Notes: generated from the sequence alone by a model not told the origin. DNA of 64,000 bases from Chitinophagaceae bacterium (GCA_017307755.1 JAFKGQ010000012.1:496001-560000); one strand, 5' to 3'. Positions 54,609 through 64,000 are shown, counted from the stretch's first letter. Numbers and translations: made by a program.

Positions 54609-57600
54609 TTATGATTTTTTTTCCACCAGGTAGTACAATGCCGGCAAAACGAATAATGTGATCGTTGTAGCGGCAAGCAAGCCATATACGATTACTGTAG
54701 CCAGCGGGCGCTGCACATCTGACCCGATGCCCGTGGCGAGCGAAGCCGGTAATAACCCCAGAATAGCAACCGTGGCCGTCATCAGCACCGGCCGGAACCG
54801 GTTCACGGCGCCTGTCAGTACCGCCATTTTTAGATCCATTCCCTGCTTTCGTCTGTCGTTGATATTGGATACCATGATCACACCGTTCTGTATGGCGACA
54901 CCGAACAAGGCGATAAAACCGACCGCGGAGGAGACGTTCAATGTCATTCCCCTGATATTCAGGGCCAGCATACCCCCAAAAAGCGCCAGGGGGACAACGC
55001 TGAGGATCAAGGCTGCCTGTCTAAACCGGCCGAATGCACCAAATAATAAAAGAAACATGGCGGCAAGCGTTAATGGAATGACTATTGCAAGCTTTGCATA
55101 AGCACGCTGCTGATTTTCAAACTGCCCTCCCCATACGATCCTGTATTTTGAGTGGTCGTATTGAATATTTTTATCAATACTTCCTTGCGCTTCGTGTAAA
55201 AAAGAAGAAAGGTCCCTCCCACGCAGGTTTAGCTTTACTGTCAGATGCCGTTGGTTCATTTCCCTCGTGATGATGCTCTCCCCTGTGGTCATTGTCACGG
55301 TAGCTATTTGCGAAAGCGGGATCCTGGCGCCGGTGCTGGAGGTGAGGAGCAGCCCCGCAATTTTTTCGGGTGAGTTCCTGGCATCCTCTTTATAGCGACA
55401 GATGATATCATAGACTTTATTGCCCGCAAACAGTTGGGATATAGCCTTTCCTCCAATGGCCACTTCTATCAGTTCAGTCAGATTACCTATATTCAAACCA
55501 TACCTGGCCACGGCGTCCCTGTCCACTTTTATCTGGAGCTGTGGTAATGGCGGTTCCTGGTCAATTGCCAGATCTGCCGAACCGGGAATGGACTTTAGCA
55601 CGCCCTGTACGCTTTCCGTCAACCTGCGGGTGCCCGCAAAATCATCCCCGTATACTTTTACAACCAGTTCGCTATGCGCCCCGGAGATCATATCCATGAC
55701 ATTGTCTATCATAGGCTGGCTGAAACCGACCGTATAACCGGGCATTGATGCGTATTCTTTTGCCAGTTCATTAATAAGATCGGCCTTGGTCTTTCCCTTT
55801 TGCCAGTCTTTATACGGCCGTAGTCCTATATAACATTCAAAATGCGATGCGGACCAGGGATCCGTCCCATCGTCGTTGCGACCTGCATGCACCATGATAT
55901 TGGACACTTCATCATGCAGCATCGTTCTTTTGCGTAGGGTATCGCTCATTTCCTGCGATTTGCGGATGGATAACCCTGGCGGGATCTGAACCTGTAGCCA
56001 GATAGAGCCTTCATCCAGGCTTGGTAGAAATTCTTTACCCACCATCAGAGAAAGGCAAATTGCTGCTGTCAATACCAGCGTCAACGGAAACAGGACCTTT
56101 TTTGGTCTGGCCAGCACTTTCCCCATTCCTTTCGCATAAAACGCCGAAAGTCTTTCCAGCCACTTATTATGATAGAGTTTTCCGGGCTTTCGGTAGACGG
56201 CGTAGGCCAGTCCCGGTATGAGTAACAATGCAACAAGCAATGCTCCCGCCAGGGCGAAACTTACCGTAAAAGCCATCGGGGTAAATAATTTCCGTTCAAC
56301 CCTTTCAAACGCGAACAGGGGTAAATAGGCTGTAATAATAATAATGGTCGCAAATAAAACGGGTTTTGCCACCAGCGCAGCTCTCGCGGCAATGGATTGT
56401 TCGGCTAATTCTTCCCCGGGATCTTCCTCTCTTTTTTTCAGGATCGTCTCCATCATAACGATGGCGCCGTCGACAATAATCCCGAAATCTATGGCGCCCA
56501 AAGACAATAAATTAGCCGGGATGTTTGTAAAATACATCAATATAAAGGCGACCAGTAACGCCAGGGGGATTGTAATCGCCACGATAAAAGCGCCTCTCCA
56601 GCTTCCCAGAAAAACAATAAGCACCACTATCACCAATGCCATACCTTCCAGCAGCGTATGTGTTACGGTATTTAATGTAGTATTTACTAATTCGGTCCTG
56701 TCCATGTAAGGACGGATGGTGACGCCATCGGGAAGGATATGGTTATTCAGATCGTCTACTGCACGATGTATCCGTTGTAATACGGCTGACGGGTTCTCAC
56801 CCTTCAGCAACTGCACAACCCCTTCGATGCTTTCGCTATGATCAACCTGTTTGTCTGTAAATCCGAGTATTCCTTTTTTTTCAAGCGCACCATATTTCAA
56901 CTCTCCAACATCTTTCAAAAGTATCGGAAGTCCATTCACAGATTTGACCACTATGTCTCCTAACCCTTCCATGTCTTTTACCAGGCCAATCCCCCGTATG
57001 ACATACCCCAGATCTCCCTGCGAGAGCACGCTCCCTCCTGCATTGGCATTGTTGCTCAATATAGCAGACTGGATATCGAACAGGGATATGTTGAACTGGT
57101 CGAGCTTTTGCGGCTGAAGCTCAATTTGATATTGTGTTGAAATACCGCCAAAGTTAGTGACATTGGTTACCCCTGCTTCTTGTTTGATCCTGGGAATAAC
57201 TACCCAATTTTGCAGATCGGTTAATGCCCTTAAATCAAGGGTTCCGCTTTCAAGAATATATCTGTAGACTTCTCCGATGGGGGTGGTCAGCGGATCCAGA
57301 CCGGGTTTTGCATTATAGGGAAGCACCAACGTATTTAATCGTTCTGAAACCCTTTGCCGGGCCCAATAGCTCTCCCGGTCATCATCAAATACAAGCGTTA
57401 CGATGGAAAGCCCAAATGTGCTTTTGCTACGCATGACTTTTAGTCCCGGAGTGGCATTCAACACACGTTCGATAGGAATAGTGATCTGTTGCTCCATTTC
57501 CTCTGCCGCCAGGCCCGGGACCTGGGTGATCACCTGGGCGCTGACATCCGCAATATCCGGGTAGGCTTCAAGTGACAGGCTTTTCCATGAATAATATCCA

Positions 57601-57674
57601 AAAAGGCCAAGTAGGGAAAAAAGGGTTAGTAAAAGCCATCTTTTTTTTATGGCTGTCAGTATCAGTCTTGTCAT
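54609..57674 (-). CDS. CzcA/CusA-type heavy-metal RND efflux transporter
   Basis: The 1021-residue inner-membrane pump has 12 expected membrane helices and two large periplasmic loops. The heavy-metal signature in helix 4 is intact, DFGIIVDGAIVMME, with Asp396, Asp402 and Glu409 spaced as in CzcA (the proton relay). The N-terminus (SWKSLSLEAYPDIADVSAQV) and IPIERVLNATPGLKVMRSKS are family-typical. Which metal is exported cannot be decided; Cu(I)/Ag(I) and Zn/Co/Cd types share these motifs. It starts 24 bases after the adaptor gene. The operon order adaptor-pump-channel is normal for Bacteroidota. Confidence 0.95.
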   Translation of the reverse strand: MTRLILTAIKKRWLLLTLFSLLGLFGYYSWKSLSLEAYPDIADVSAQVITQVPGLAAEEMEQQITIPIERVLNATPGLKVMRSKSTFGLSIVTLVFDDDRESYWARQRVSERLNTLVLPYNAKPGLDPLTTPIGEVYRYILESGTLDLRALTDLQNWVVIPRIKQEAGVTNVTNFGGISTQYQIELQPQKLDQFNISLFDIQSAILSNNANAGGSVLSQGDLGYVIRGIGLVKDMEGLGDIVVKSVNGLPILLKDVGELKYGALEKKGILGFTDKQVDHSESIEGVVQLLKGENPSAVLQRIHRAVDDLNNHILPDGVTIRPYMDRTELVNTTLNTVTHTLLEGMALVIVVLIVFLGSWRGAFIVAITIPLALLVAFILMYFTNIPANLLSLGAIDFGIIVDGAIVMMETILKKREEDPGEELAEQSIAARAALVAKPVLFATIIIITAYLPLFAFERVERKLFTPMAFTVSFALAGALLVALLLIPGLAYAVYRKPGKLYHNKWLERLSAFYAKGMGKVLARPKKVLFPLTLVLTAAICLSLMVGKEFLPSLDEGSIWLQVQIPPGLSIRKSQEMSDTLRKRTMLHDEVSNIMVHAGRNDDGTDPWSASHFECYIGLRPYKDWQKGKTKADLINELAKEYASMPGYTVGFSQPMIDNVMDMISGAHSELVVKVYGDDFAGTRRLTESVQGVLKSIPGSADLAIDQEPPLPQLQIKVDRDAVARYGLNIGNLTELIEVAIGGKAISQLFAGNKVYDIICRYKEDARNSPEKIAGLLLTSSTGARIPLSQIATVTMTTGESIITREMNQRHLTVKLNLRGRDLSSFLHEAQGSIDKNIQYDHSKYRIVWGGQFENQQRAYAKLAIVIPLTLAAMFLLLFGAFGRFRQAALILSVVPLALFGGMLALNIRGMTLNVSSAVGFIALFGVAIQNGVIMVSNINDRRKQGMDLKMAVLTGAVNRFRPVLMTATVAILGLLPASLATGIGSDVQRPLATVIVYGLLAATTITLFVLPALYYLVEKKS

Positions 57675-57698
57675 AATGTAGATGTATTGAGGGTAGGG

Positions 57699-58805
57699 CT
57701 ATCTTATCCCTGTAAACAGATAGGCGCCATCGCTGATGATAATATCGCCTCTTGACAGGCCTTTTGACACAAACGTCATCCCGGTGGTCGAGATCTCTGT
57801 TTCCACAGGCTGCCGGATATAGGTACCTGGCTTTAGCTGTTTGAAAACATATTGTTCATTGCTGCGCTGCAGAACGGCCTTTTCCGGGACGGAAATCGTC
57901 TTGACAGCGGTGTTTATAAAATCGACGGTGGCATACATACCTGGTTTAAGCAGGTTGTTTTTATTTTCACATTCAATAAGCACTTGTACGCTGCGGGTCG
58001 ATTCATCCATTACTTTGTTTACATGGAAGATGCGGCCCCTGATCTCCTGTCCCGGTAGGGCATCTATATGGATCTTACAGTCCCGTAAAGACTGCAGCGA
58101 ACCAATATTTTTTTCTTTTATTTGCCCGCTGACCCAGACTTTTGTCAGGTCGGCAACTATGGCAACACTTCCCGCATCGTTTTTTATATATTGGCCTACA
58201 ACTATTTTATTGTCGATAACCTCCCCCGGGATCGGAGAGAACACGACCAGCGGCTGGCCCAGCACCAGTTTATCCGGATCGGCATTGAATAGCTTTATCC
58301 CCAGCCTGGCGTTGTCAAATTCTTTTTTTTCTATATCATACGCTGATTGAGCCTCTTCCAGGTCCTTTCGGGTGCCGACCCCATTGACACTCAGGTTGCG
58401 TTGCCGGCTTAATTTCTTTTCCGCAAGCGTCAACTGTTCTTTTTCCTGAAAGAATGTCTTCTGCGCCGACATAAAATCGGGAGAGCTGACCTCGAACAAA
58501 GGCGTTTGCGGGAGCACCTTCATCCCGAGCTTTATGTGGGATCTTATGACCCTTCCGGAAAACGGAGACGCAATCTCCGCATATTGATAGGGGATTGCTT
58601 TTATAACACCTGCTGTAAATAATTCCGGCGTATGCAGACCTTCCTGCGCAGCATAAATTTTTACCTTTTCCGACAGGGCATTTCCCTGAGGAATAATCAA
58701 AGTGTCGCCTTTAAATACGCAAACAGACTCTGCAGCCTGTTTTGTATGTGAGACGCATGAATTGAAAAGAAGAAGGATAGTAAACAGACCCATTAAATTT
58801 TTCAT
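57699..58805 (-). CDS. Efflux RND periplasmic adaptor lipoprotein (CzcB/CusB-like)
   Basis: The 368-residue protein starts MKNLMGLFTILLLFNSCVSH, a type II signal with the lipid cysteine at residue 17. The membrane-fusion pattern follows: a barrel-sandwich start (YAEIASPFSGRVIRSHIKLG), a helical hairpin rich in Lys and Glu (about residues 110-170, EKEQLTLAEKKLSRQRNLSV), then the beta-barrel with FSPIPGEVIDNKIVVGQYIK and MYATVDFINTAVKTISVPEK. It links the RND pump to the TolC channel. It is the first gene of the leftward operon and diverges from the TonB-dependent-receptor operon. Confidence 0.94.
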   Translation of the reverse strand: MKNLMGLFTILLLFNSCVSHTKQAAESVCVFKGDTLIIPQGNALSEKVKIYAAQEGLHTPELFTAGVIKAIPYQYAEIASPFSGRVIRSHIKLGMKVLPQTPLFEVSSPDFMSAQKTFFQEKEQLTLAEKKLSRQRNLSVNGVGTRKDLEEAQSAYDIEKKEFDNARLGIKLFNADPDKLVLGQPLVVFSPIPGEVIDNKIVVGQYIKNDAGSVAIVADLTKVWVSGQIKEKNIGSLQSLRDCKIHIDALPGQEIRGRIFHVNKVMDESTRSVQVLIECENKNNLLKPGMYATVDFINTAVKTISVPEKAVLQRSNEQYVFKQLKPGTYIRQPVETEISTTGMTFVSKGLSRGDIIISDGAYLFTGIR

Positions 58806-58979
58806 TGACGCTAATTTGATACCAGGGGTAAAACAGTATTCCCGAATGTCTACCTATCGGTCATCGATAAATTATTTGTTAAAACGATTCAGAAAGAGGG
58901 TGGAGCCATTCAGAAGCCATTTTTTCCGATTCGGTAGGATATTTCAGCTTCCTTTTTATCAATTGCTCAATTTGCGGAA
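58806..58979. promoter_or_regulatory. Divergent promoter region between the efflux operon and the receptor-LytS-LytTR operon
   Basis: This 174-base AT-rich spacer drives the RND efflux operon (leftward) and the receptor-kinase-regulator operon (rightward), and is the natural place for LytTR binding sites. LytTR regulators usually bind pairs of short direct repeats. I see recurring CATTC/CCATT words at 58908-58922 (GCCATTCAGAAGCCATT) that could be such a pair, but the match is weak. Confidence 0.4.
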
Positions 58980-61415
58980 ATGAAATATTATACCCTGTTG
59001 ATAACCTTGTTGATCATGAGGATGAATAGTTATGGCCAGATAACATTAAGCAGCCTTATTGGAGATAATAACAACTCCCCTATACGCTATGCCACGGTTA
59101 AGCTACACAGCCTGCCGGATTCCCTGCTTATTGGGTCAGGCTTTACAGACAGTCTTGGCAAACACTCTTTTTATGGGTTAAAAAGGGGGACGTATTATCT
59201 GGCTGTTTCGGTCCTGGGGTATAAAGACACTGTTGTGGCGCTGTCGCTTGATGGATCAGCGTCTGTGAAGACGCTTTTGCTCCAGTTATCAATGGATGTA
59301 AAAGCCTTGAAAGAGGTGACCGTACAACAAAGAAAAAAAGCCATTACAAACAGGGCGGGTAAAGTCACTGTTGACATTGAACAAAGCAAGCTTGCCCAGA
59401 GCCAGTCGGCGTTTGAGGTGCTCAAAAATCTACCCGGGGTGACGGTTAGCAAACAGGGAGAGATCAAACTGAAAGGGAGATCCGGCGTACAGGTGATGAT
59501 CGATGGAGAGCCGGTGAAGATCGGGGACAATCAGTTAAAAGCGCTTCTCAGCGCCATGCCCTCTAATTCCCTGCAATCCATGGAAGTATTGGATCATCCC
59601 CCTGTAAGTATGGATGCTGCCGGGAGTGGAGGAGTGATCAATATCGTTTTTAAAAGAAAACCCCGAAAGGGGCTGGACGGGTCTGTAAGCTCGGGTATAG
59701 GGTGGGGCAGATATTTCAAAACCGATCATAGCGCTACCATCAACTATGGGAATAGTAAATGGAACCTGCAGGCACTACTTTCCTATGGGTATGATCATAC
59801 CTGGGCGTCAGACAGCTCATACCGGGAAATACAGGGCGGCCCGAAAATGCAACAGATAAATAACGACCAACATATCAATAAATCCTATTTAGCCCAGATC
59901 GGCGTCGACCGTTATTTTAACGACAACAATACAATTAGTTTTCAGCTGTCTTATACCCGTACCCCCGGCCCTGGTCACGGTATGTCGGAAAGCAGATTTA
60001 TCACCTCCGGCATGACAGATTCTATACTGAAGCAATTTTCAACCTATGGGTCTTTGATCAATAACTTGGAATCTACGGTGAAATACAAACATAAGTTTAC
60101 CGACAAAAAGAGTTTTATTTTGTCTTTTTCGGGAGCTCGTCTTTCTACAAGCGTGTCTGATAAATTTTTTCTATATACCCATTCTTCCGCAGTCACCGGG
60201 AATTATGAGAATATTTATCCTTCCCGAACCCTGAACTTTGGCTTAAAAGGAGATTATACCGAGCTTCTTTTTTATCATGACAAAAAGATCGGCAAACTGG
60301 AAGCGGGGTTTAAAAGCAATATCGCTGAATTAAGCAACAGGCAACAGGTGCTTTCTTATGGTGTGGTGCCTCCCGGGATTGGCGGTAACAAGCCATTGAG
60401 GAACCGTTTTTTGGAGAACATACATGCTTTATACGGGTCTGTCGAGATCAACAGGAATAACTGGGAACTGCGCGGCGGGCTAAGGACGGAATATACTCAT
60501 GTAAAAGGCAATTCTGTCAGCGATACCGTCACTGCCGTCAAACAAAGCTATCTGTCATTTTTTCCTAACTTATATATAGGATATAAGGTGAGCAACAACT
60601 ATAAGATCGGGTTTGGCTATAGCAGAAGGATCGAAAGACCGGATTTTGAGCAGTTGAACCCGGCGGTAAGGATCCTGGATGCGTTCACCCTGGAAGGGGG
60701 CAATCCATTATTAAAACCCCAATTTTCCAATACTATAGAATTGGAACAACAGCTATATGGGATCGTCAACGTAACAACGGGTGTTAATTTGATCACGAAC
60801 CCTCTGTTCTTTACATTGTTGCAGGAGAATGGAAGCAGTCAGTCAAAATACACTACACTCAATATCGGTAAGCAGCAGGAGTGGTATACTAATCTGTCTT
60901 TCCCGGTGCCGCTGGCTGACTGGTGGGAGAATTATTATGGCGCCTATTTTAACTTTAATTCATTTAACACGACGCTGGCCGGCGAAAAATTTGAGCAGCG
61001 TATAACGACTTTTGGCATGTATGGTCAGAATAGTTTTACTATTCCCGGTGGTCTGACCCTGGAGGTAAATGGATGGGTCGACCTTGGCGGGTCATATGGT
61101 AATATGCGGTACAAGCCGATGGGTGAATTGAGCATGGGGCTCAATAAGGACTTTTTTGATAAAAAATTGAATGCCGGTATTTCGCTATCCGATGTGTTTT
61201 ACACCAACCGGTTTAAAAGCGAAGTGCTCTCTGATAAAGAGGGGGTTTATCGGGTGAATAGCCGTTATGAGTCCAGGATCGTCAAGTTTACACTCAGCTG
61301 GCATTTCGGCCGGAAGGGTATGGGCGGTAACAAAATCCCCTCGTCTGATGCAAGTGAGGAGAAAGGCTCCACCCCGGATGTAATGGACAAGAAAAATCGT
61401 ATTTTACACCATTGA
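58980..61415 (+). CDS. TonB-dependent-receptor-like outer-membrane beta-barrel protein with CarboxypepD-like domain
   Basis: The 811-residue protein has a signal peptide (MKYYTLLITLLIMRMNSYGQ). The N-terminal domain (RYATVKLHSLPDSLLIGSGF) is a carboxypeptidase-regulatory-like fold. A plug follows (about 120-225, SAFEVLKNLPGVTVSKQGEI, VQVMIDGEPVKIGDNQL, GSGGVINIVFKRKPRKG) and a barrel of the outer-membrane family common in Bacteroidota. It lacks the SusC signature (no GSR-ANG motif), so it is not a SusC transporter. Its gene is 4 bases from the kinase gene. It could take up a ligand that the kinase reports on, or be a target of the pathway. Confidence 0.88.
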   Translation: MKYYTLLITLLIMRMNSYGQITLSSLIGDNNNSPIRYATVKLHSLPDSLLIGSGFTDSLGKHSFYGLKRGTYYLAVSVLGYKDTVVALSLDGSASVKTLLLQLSMDVKALKEVTVQQRKKAITNRAGKVTVDIEQSKLAQSQSAFEVLKNLPGVTVSKQGEIKLKGRSGVQVMIDGEPVKIGDNQLKALLSAMPSNSLQSMEVLDHPPVSMDAAGSGGVINIVFKRKPRKGLDGSVSSGIGWGRYFKTDHSATINYGNSKWNLQALLSYGYDHTWASDSSYREIQGGPKMQQINNDQHINKSYLAQIGVDRYFNDNNTISFQLSYTRTPGPGHGMSESRFITSGMTDSILKQFSTYGSLINNLESTVKYKHKFTDKKSFILSFSGARLSTSVSDKFFLYTHSSAVTGNYENIYPSRTLNFGLKGDYTELLFYHDKKIGKLEAGFKSNIAELSNRQQVLSYGVVPPGIGGNKPLRNRFLENIHALYGSVEINRNNWELRGGLRTEYTHVKGNSVSDTVTAVKQSYLSFFPNLYIGYKVSNNYKIGFGYSRRIERPDFEQLNPAVRILDAFTLEGGNPLLKPQFSNTIELEQQLYGIVNVTTGVNLITNPLFFTLLQENGSSQSKYTTLNIGKQQEWYTNLSFPVPLADWWENYYGAYFNFNSFNTTLAGEKFEQRITTFGMYGQNSFTIPGGLTLEVNGWVDLGGSYGNMRYKPMGELSMGLNKDFFDKKLNAGISLSDVFYTNRFKSEVLSDKEGVYRVNSRYESRIVKFTLSWHFGRKGMGGNKIPSSDASEEKGSTPDVMDKKNRILHH

Positions 61416-61419
61416 AAGA

Positions 61420-62526
61420 ATGAACTTTTTTAAAAATAACAGAAAGAGGTTGTATTTGCGGCTGGTGCTTGTCCCCCTGGTCTTTCTATTGGTGTATGCG
61501 CTGTCTTATCTCATAAATCCATATAGTGAATGGTGGAAATCATATCAATCTACGGATATAGAAGATCTATTGATAGAGATCCTGTCAGGGCTGCTGGTTT
61601 CGTGGGGGATCATCGAAGCGGGGTTTGTCAGCGCCCATCTGCTGGAAGGGAGATTGCCATGGACCAGAAAGCCCTTATTGCGTTTTCTCGTTCAGGTATT
61701 GCTATTAATCATCGGGGTAAGCGCACTATTTTATATACAGCATTTAATAGAGAGCTTTTTCTGGGGATTTGAGTCCTTTAGCAGGGAGGAAGAAGTCGAT
61801 TTTAGAGAGTATTTTATCATTAGCATAATTATAGCCATATTGTCAAGCGCCATACACACCGCCTATTCCTTTTTAGAGGGTTTGAAAGCGTCAATGACGG
61901 AGGCGTCGGACTTAAAGCAGGAAGCGATGGAGTTAAAGGTCAGGGCGCTTGAGTTAAAGGAAATAGCTATGCAGGCCGAATTGCAATCTCTCAAGCTACA
62001 GCTTGACCCGCATTTTATGTTTAATAATTTTAGCGTATTGTCTGAATTGATAGCAGAGGATAAAGCGACGGCCATCGTTTTTCTTGAGAACATCTCCAGG
62101 GTGTACCGGTACATGATCCTTAATTTGAATAAACATATCATTCAACTTGCGGATGAAATAAAATTTGTGGAGGCTTATATCTACTTAATAAAAATAAGGC
62201 TGGGCGATCTTGTCTGTATCAATATTGATGTGTCTGCCCGTGCGCTCCTGAAAGGGATACCACCCATAACCTTACAATTGCTGATCGAAAATGCGATCAA
62301 ACACAATATAGCGACAGAGGATAGTCCCTTACATATCTCAATAGGCATCGAGGGGGACAGACTGCAGGTGGTCAATAGTCTTCAGCGTATTAGCTATAAT
62401 ATCCCTTCGGCGGGGATCGGACTTGAAAACATCAGCAACAGGTACCGGATACTGTCGGGGCGTCTGCCGGAAATAACAGAGACAAGCGAGGTGTTTTTAG
62501 TAAGCCTTCCTTTGTTGGATTTTTAA
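61420..62526 (+). CDS. LytS/YehU-type sensor histidine kinase
   Basis: The 368-residue protein has four predicted membrane helices within about 1-150, a coiled-coil linker (about 158-190, MTEASDLKQEAMELKVRALE), then His_kinase (PF06580-like) with the phospho-histidine at about 198 in LQLDPHFMFNNFSVL. The ATPase core shows LLIENAIKHN and SAGIGLENISNRYRILSG. No extracytoplasmic ligand domain is present, so the stimulus is probably sensed in the membrane. It pairs with the LytTR regulator that starts 11 bases downstream. Confidence 0.93.
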   Translation: MNFFKNNRKRLYLRLVLVPLVFLLVYALSYLINPYSEWWKSYQSTDIEDLLIEILSGLLVSWGIIEAGFVSAHLLEGRLPWTRKPLLRFLVQVLLLIIGVSALFYIQHLIESFFWGFESFSREEEVDFREYFIISIIIAILSSAIHTAYSFLEGLKASMTEASDLKQEAMELKVRALELKEIAMQAELQSLKLQLDPHFMFNNFSVLSELIAEDKATAIVFLENISRVYRYMILNLNKHIIQLADEIKFVEAYIYLIKIRLGDLVCINIDVSARALLKGIPPITLQLLIENAIKHNIATEDSPLHISIGIEGDRLQVVNSLQRISYNIPSAGIGLENISNRYRILSGRLPEITETSEVFLVSLPLLDF

Positions 62527-62537
62527 ATCAGCCTTAC

Positions 62538-63296
62538 ATGAAAGTGCTTATTATTGAAGATGAACGATTAAATGCCAACAGGCTGCAGAAAATATTAATG
62601 GAGATAAACCCGGAAATAGAGGTTGCCGGGATCCTGGTGAGTGTAGCCGACAGCATCAACTGGCTCAATACTCATCCCGAACCGGATATTATCCTGATGG
62701 ATATACGATTATCGGATGGGTTGAGCTTTGACATTTTTACGCAAAAGAATGTCAGCTGTCCTGTGATCTTTACCACAGCATATGACGAATATGCGGTTAG
62801 AGCTTTTAAGGCAAATGGGATCGACTATTTATTAAAGCCGGTTGAAAAAGAGGAGTTGCAGGCAGCGTTGCAGAAAGCGGAGAATAGCCGGTATTCCTCG
62901 TTAAAGGAGTTAAGGGAATTGGTGAAATTGATAAAGGATAAGGCTGTTAGTTACAGAAGGCGATTTTTGTTGGCTCATAGAGATGAATACAAAACAATTG
63001 AAGTGAGCGATGTCGCTTTTATATTCTCGGAATCAAGAATAAGCCATCTCGTTTTGTCCAATGGGAGTATTGAGATCCTGACTGAAACCATGGATGACCT
63101 GGAAGGCGAGCTGGACCCGGGCGTTTTTTTTCGGGCCAGCAGACAATTTTTAATAACTGTCCAAAGTATCGAAGCCATTCACAATCATTTTAATGGCAGA
63201 TTGAAAGTATCCTTAAAAAAATTTCCTGACAAGGAAGTTCTTGTCAGTAAAGACAAAGCGCCTCTCTTCAAAAAATGGCTAAGCGAATGGCGCTGA
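62538..63296 (+). CDS. LytTR-family response regulator
   Basis: The 252-residue protein has a receiver domain (1-120) with MKVLIIEDERL, phospho-acceptor Asp55 in IILMDIRLSDGLS, FTTAYDEYAV and LLKPVEKEEL, followed by a LytTR DNA-binding domain (about 140-250; RRFLLAHRDEYKTIEVSDVA and FFRASRQFLITVQSIEAIHN). It is the transcription-factor output of the adjacent kinase. Likely targets are its own operon and the divergent metal-efflux operon, by proximity. Confidence 0.94.
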   Translation: MKVLIIEDERLNANRLQKILMEINPEIEVAGILVSVADSINWLNTHPEPDIILMDIRLSDGLSFDIFTQKNVSCPVIFTTAYDEYAVRAFKANGIDYLLKPVEKEELQAALQKAENSRYSSLKELRELVKLIKDKAVSYRRRFLLAHRDEYKTIEVSDVAFIFSESRISHLVLSNGSIEILTETMDDLEGELDPGVFFRASRQFLITVQSIEAIHNHFNGRLKVSLKKFPDKEVLVSKDKAPLFKKWLSEWR

Positions 63297-63388
63297 CGCC
63301 GCAGGTCTGTTTTTTTTCTTAAAAAAATTTCCTTCCGGATAGGAATTACGGGGTGTTTGCTGTTTTACCATAATAAAACAATAATGTT

Positions 63389-64000
63389 ATGCGACTTGAG
63401 AGAATCTCATTCAAAGCCGTCGTCGTTATCTTGTTCCCGGCGGTCATAGTAAGCGCTTGTAAGAAAGATAAATCGTCTTCGCCACCACCTCCTGAGGAAA
63501 AGAAAAAATCATTTATCCAGGTGGTCAATGCAACTCCAAAAACGGGTGAACTGGAGGTGTCGCTTGATAATAAGACGATCGTTGCGAAAGTTGCATACCA
63601 TAGTCAACCCAACAGCTATGTCCAGTTTGAGCCAAAAGATAATATCCCTTTTAAGATAACAGGGCCGGATAAAAAGACAATTGCGGAAGGGAAATACACA
63701 TTTGATAAGGACAAGTATTACACCGTGTTTGCGTATGATACATTGAGCACCGATAAAAAAGTAAAGTATATCATTTTGAAAGATACTCTCCCTGATCCGG
63801 GCACAGGGAAAAGCAGCATTCGATTTTTGCATCTTTCTCCTGATGCGTCGCTGGTCAATATTGATATCTTTAAGGGAACTGACAGTCTGCGATTGGTCAC
63901 AGGCGGTTCATATATCGGCAGTACACCAAACACGGTTGCGTTATCAAATTTCAGCAAGATAGCCGCGGGTGATTACAGGGTTAAAGTAAAAGGTAAAACA
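63389..64000 (+). CDS. DUF4397 lipoprotein (3' truncated by window edge)
   Basis: The frame from the ATG at 63389 runs open to the last base, 204 codons without a stop. It starts MRLERISFKAVVVILFPAVI and continues VSACKKDK, so the lipid cysteine is near residue 24. A proline-rich linker follows (SSPPPPEEKKK), then two DUF4397-type beta-sandwich copies (FIQVVNATPKTGELEVSLDN; IRFLHLSPDASLVNIDIFKG). Such lipoproteins are common in Chitinophagaceae and have no assigned function. It begins 92 bases after the LytTR gene, beyond a T/A-rich stretch, so it may be a separate transcript. Confidence 0.85.
   Translation, partial: MRLERISFKAVVVILFPAVIVSACKKDKSSSPPPPEEKKKSFIQVVNATPKTGELEVSLDNKTIVAKVAYHSQPNSYVQFEPKDNIPFKITGPDKKTIAEGKYTFDKDKYYTVFAYDTLSTDKKVKYIILKDTLPDPGTGKSSIRFLHLSPDASLVNIDIFKGTDSLRLVTGGSYIGSTPNTVALSNFSKIAAGDYRVKVKGKT

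Noticed and set aside
54599..54685. Upstream extension of the TolC-family gene
   Set aside because: The extension overlaps the 3' end of the RND gene and lacks a signal peptide; the ATG at 54598 starts a clear one.
1..64000. tRNA, rRNA, prophage, integrative element or insertion sequence
   Set aside because: I saw no tRNA-like cloverleaf, rRNA, transposase, integrase, terminase or flanking direct repeats; a covariance-model scan would settle small RNAs.

Overview
The window looks like chromosome of a soil- or plant-associated Bacteroidota, most likely Chitinophagaceae. I infer this from two SusC/SusD pairs, a type IX secretion (T9SS) sorting domain, many glycoside hydrolases with signal peptides, LytS/LytTR and PAS-type hybrid signalling, a fasciclin-like lipoprotein beside SusD and a DUF4397 lipoprotein. 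Coding density is very high. No gene-free stretch exceeds 300 bases, and I saw no rRNA, tRNA, CRISPR array, transposase or integrase.

Layout. (1) 1-3174: the 3' end of a secreted PA14-domain protein and a GH2 beta-galactosidase. (2) 3164-18488: a putative exopolysaccharide (EPS) synthesis, export and control locus. It has a response regulator fused to a polyprenyl-phosphate-sugar-synthase-like GT2, a STAS protein lacking the usual phospho-serine, and one ORF joining a Wzx/MATE-type flippase to a TPR plus outer-membrane beta-barrel (YaiO-like) module. It also has a DUF4184 membrane protein, a GT4 glycosyltransferase, a large GT-C-like membrane protein, a lipoprotein, a membrane-anchored GH5-like hydrolase and a three-PAS hybrid histidine kinase. 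(3) 18494-21413: a secreted serpin and a GH27 alpha-galactosidase. (4) 21679-27782: three tandem surface proteins rich in beta repeats, only the last with a recognisable T9SS sorting tail. (5) 27862-52560: a polysaccharide utilisation locus (PUL) with two SusC/D pairs and enzymes, four of which are two-enzyme fusions: GH95-alginate/glucuronan lyase, GH29-GH88, beta-helix-GH105 and GH97-GH28. (6) 52597-58805: a CzcCBA/CusCBA-type heavy-metal RND efflux operon, transcribed away from (7) 58980-63296, a TonB-dependent-receptor-like protein with a LytS-type kinase and a LytTR regulator. (8) A truncated DUF4397 lipoprotein at the right edge.

How the genes may work together. In the EPS locus, the GT2 could make a polyprenyl-phosphate sugar for the GT-C-like protein, the GT4 could extend a lipid-linked glycan, and the flippase-TPR-barrel protein could move the polymer across both membranes; the REC domain and STAS protein would be the control points. 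In the PUL, the lyase would cut a uronic-acid backbone, GH88 and GH105 would remove unsaturated uronates, GH95, GH29, GH97, GH27 and GH2 would strip fucose and galactose, and the SusC/D pairs would import the products. The likely target is therefore a fucosylated, galactosylated, uronate-containing polymer. These pathway statements are inferred from family membership; no search was run.
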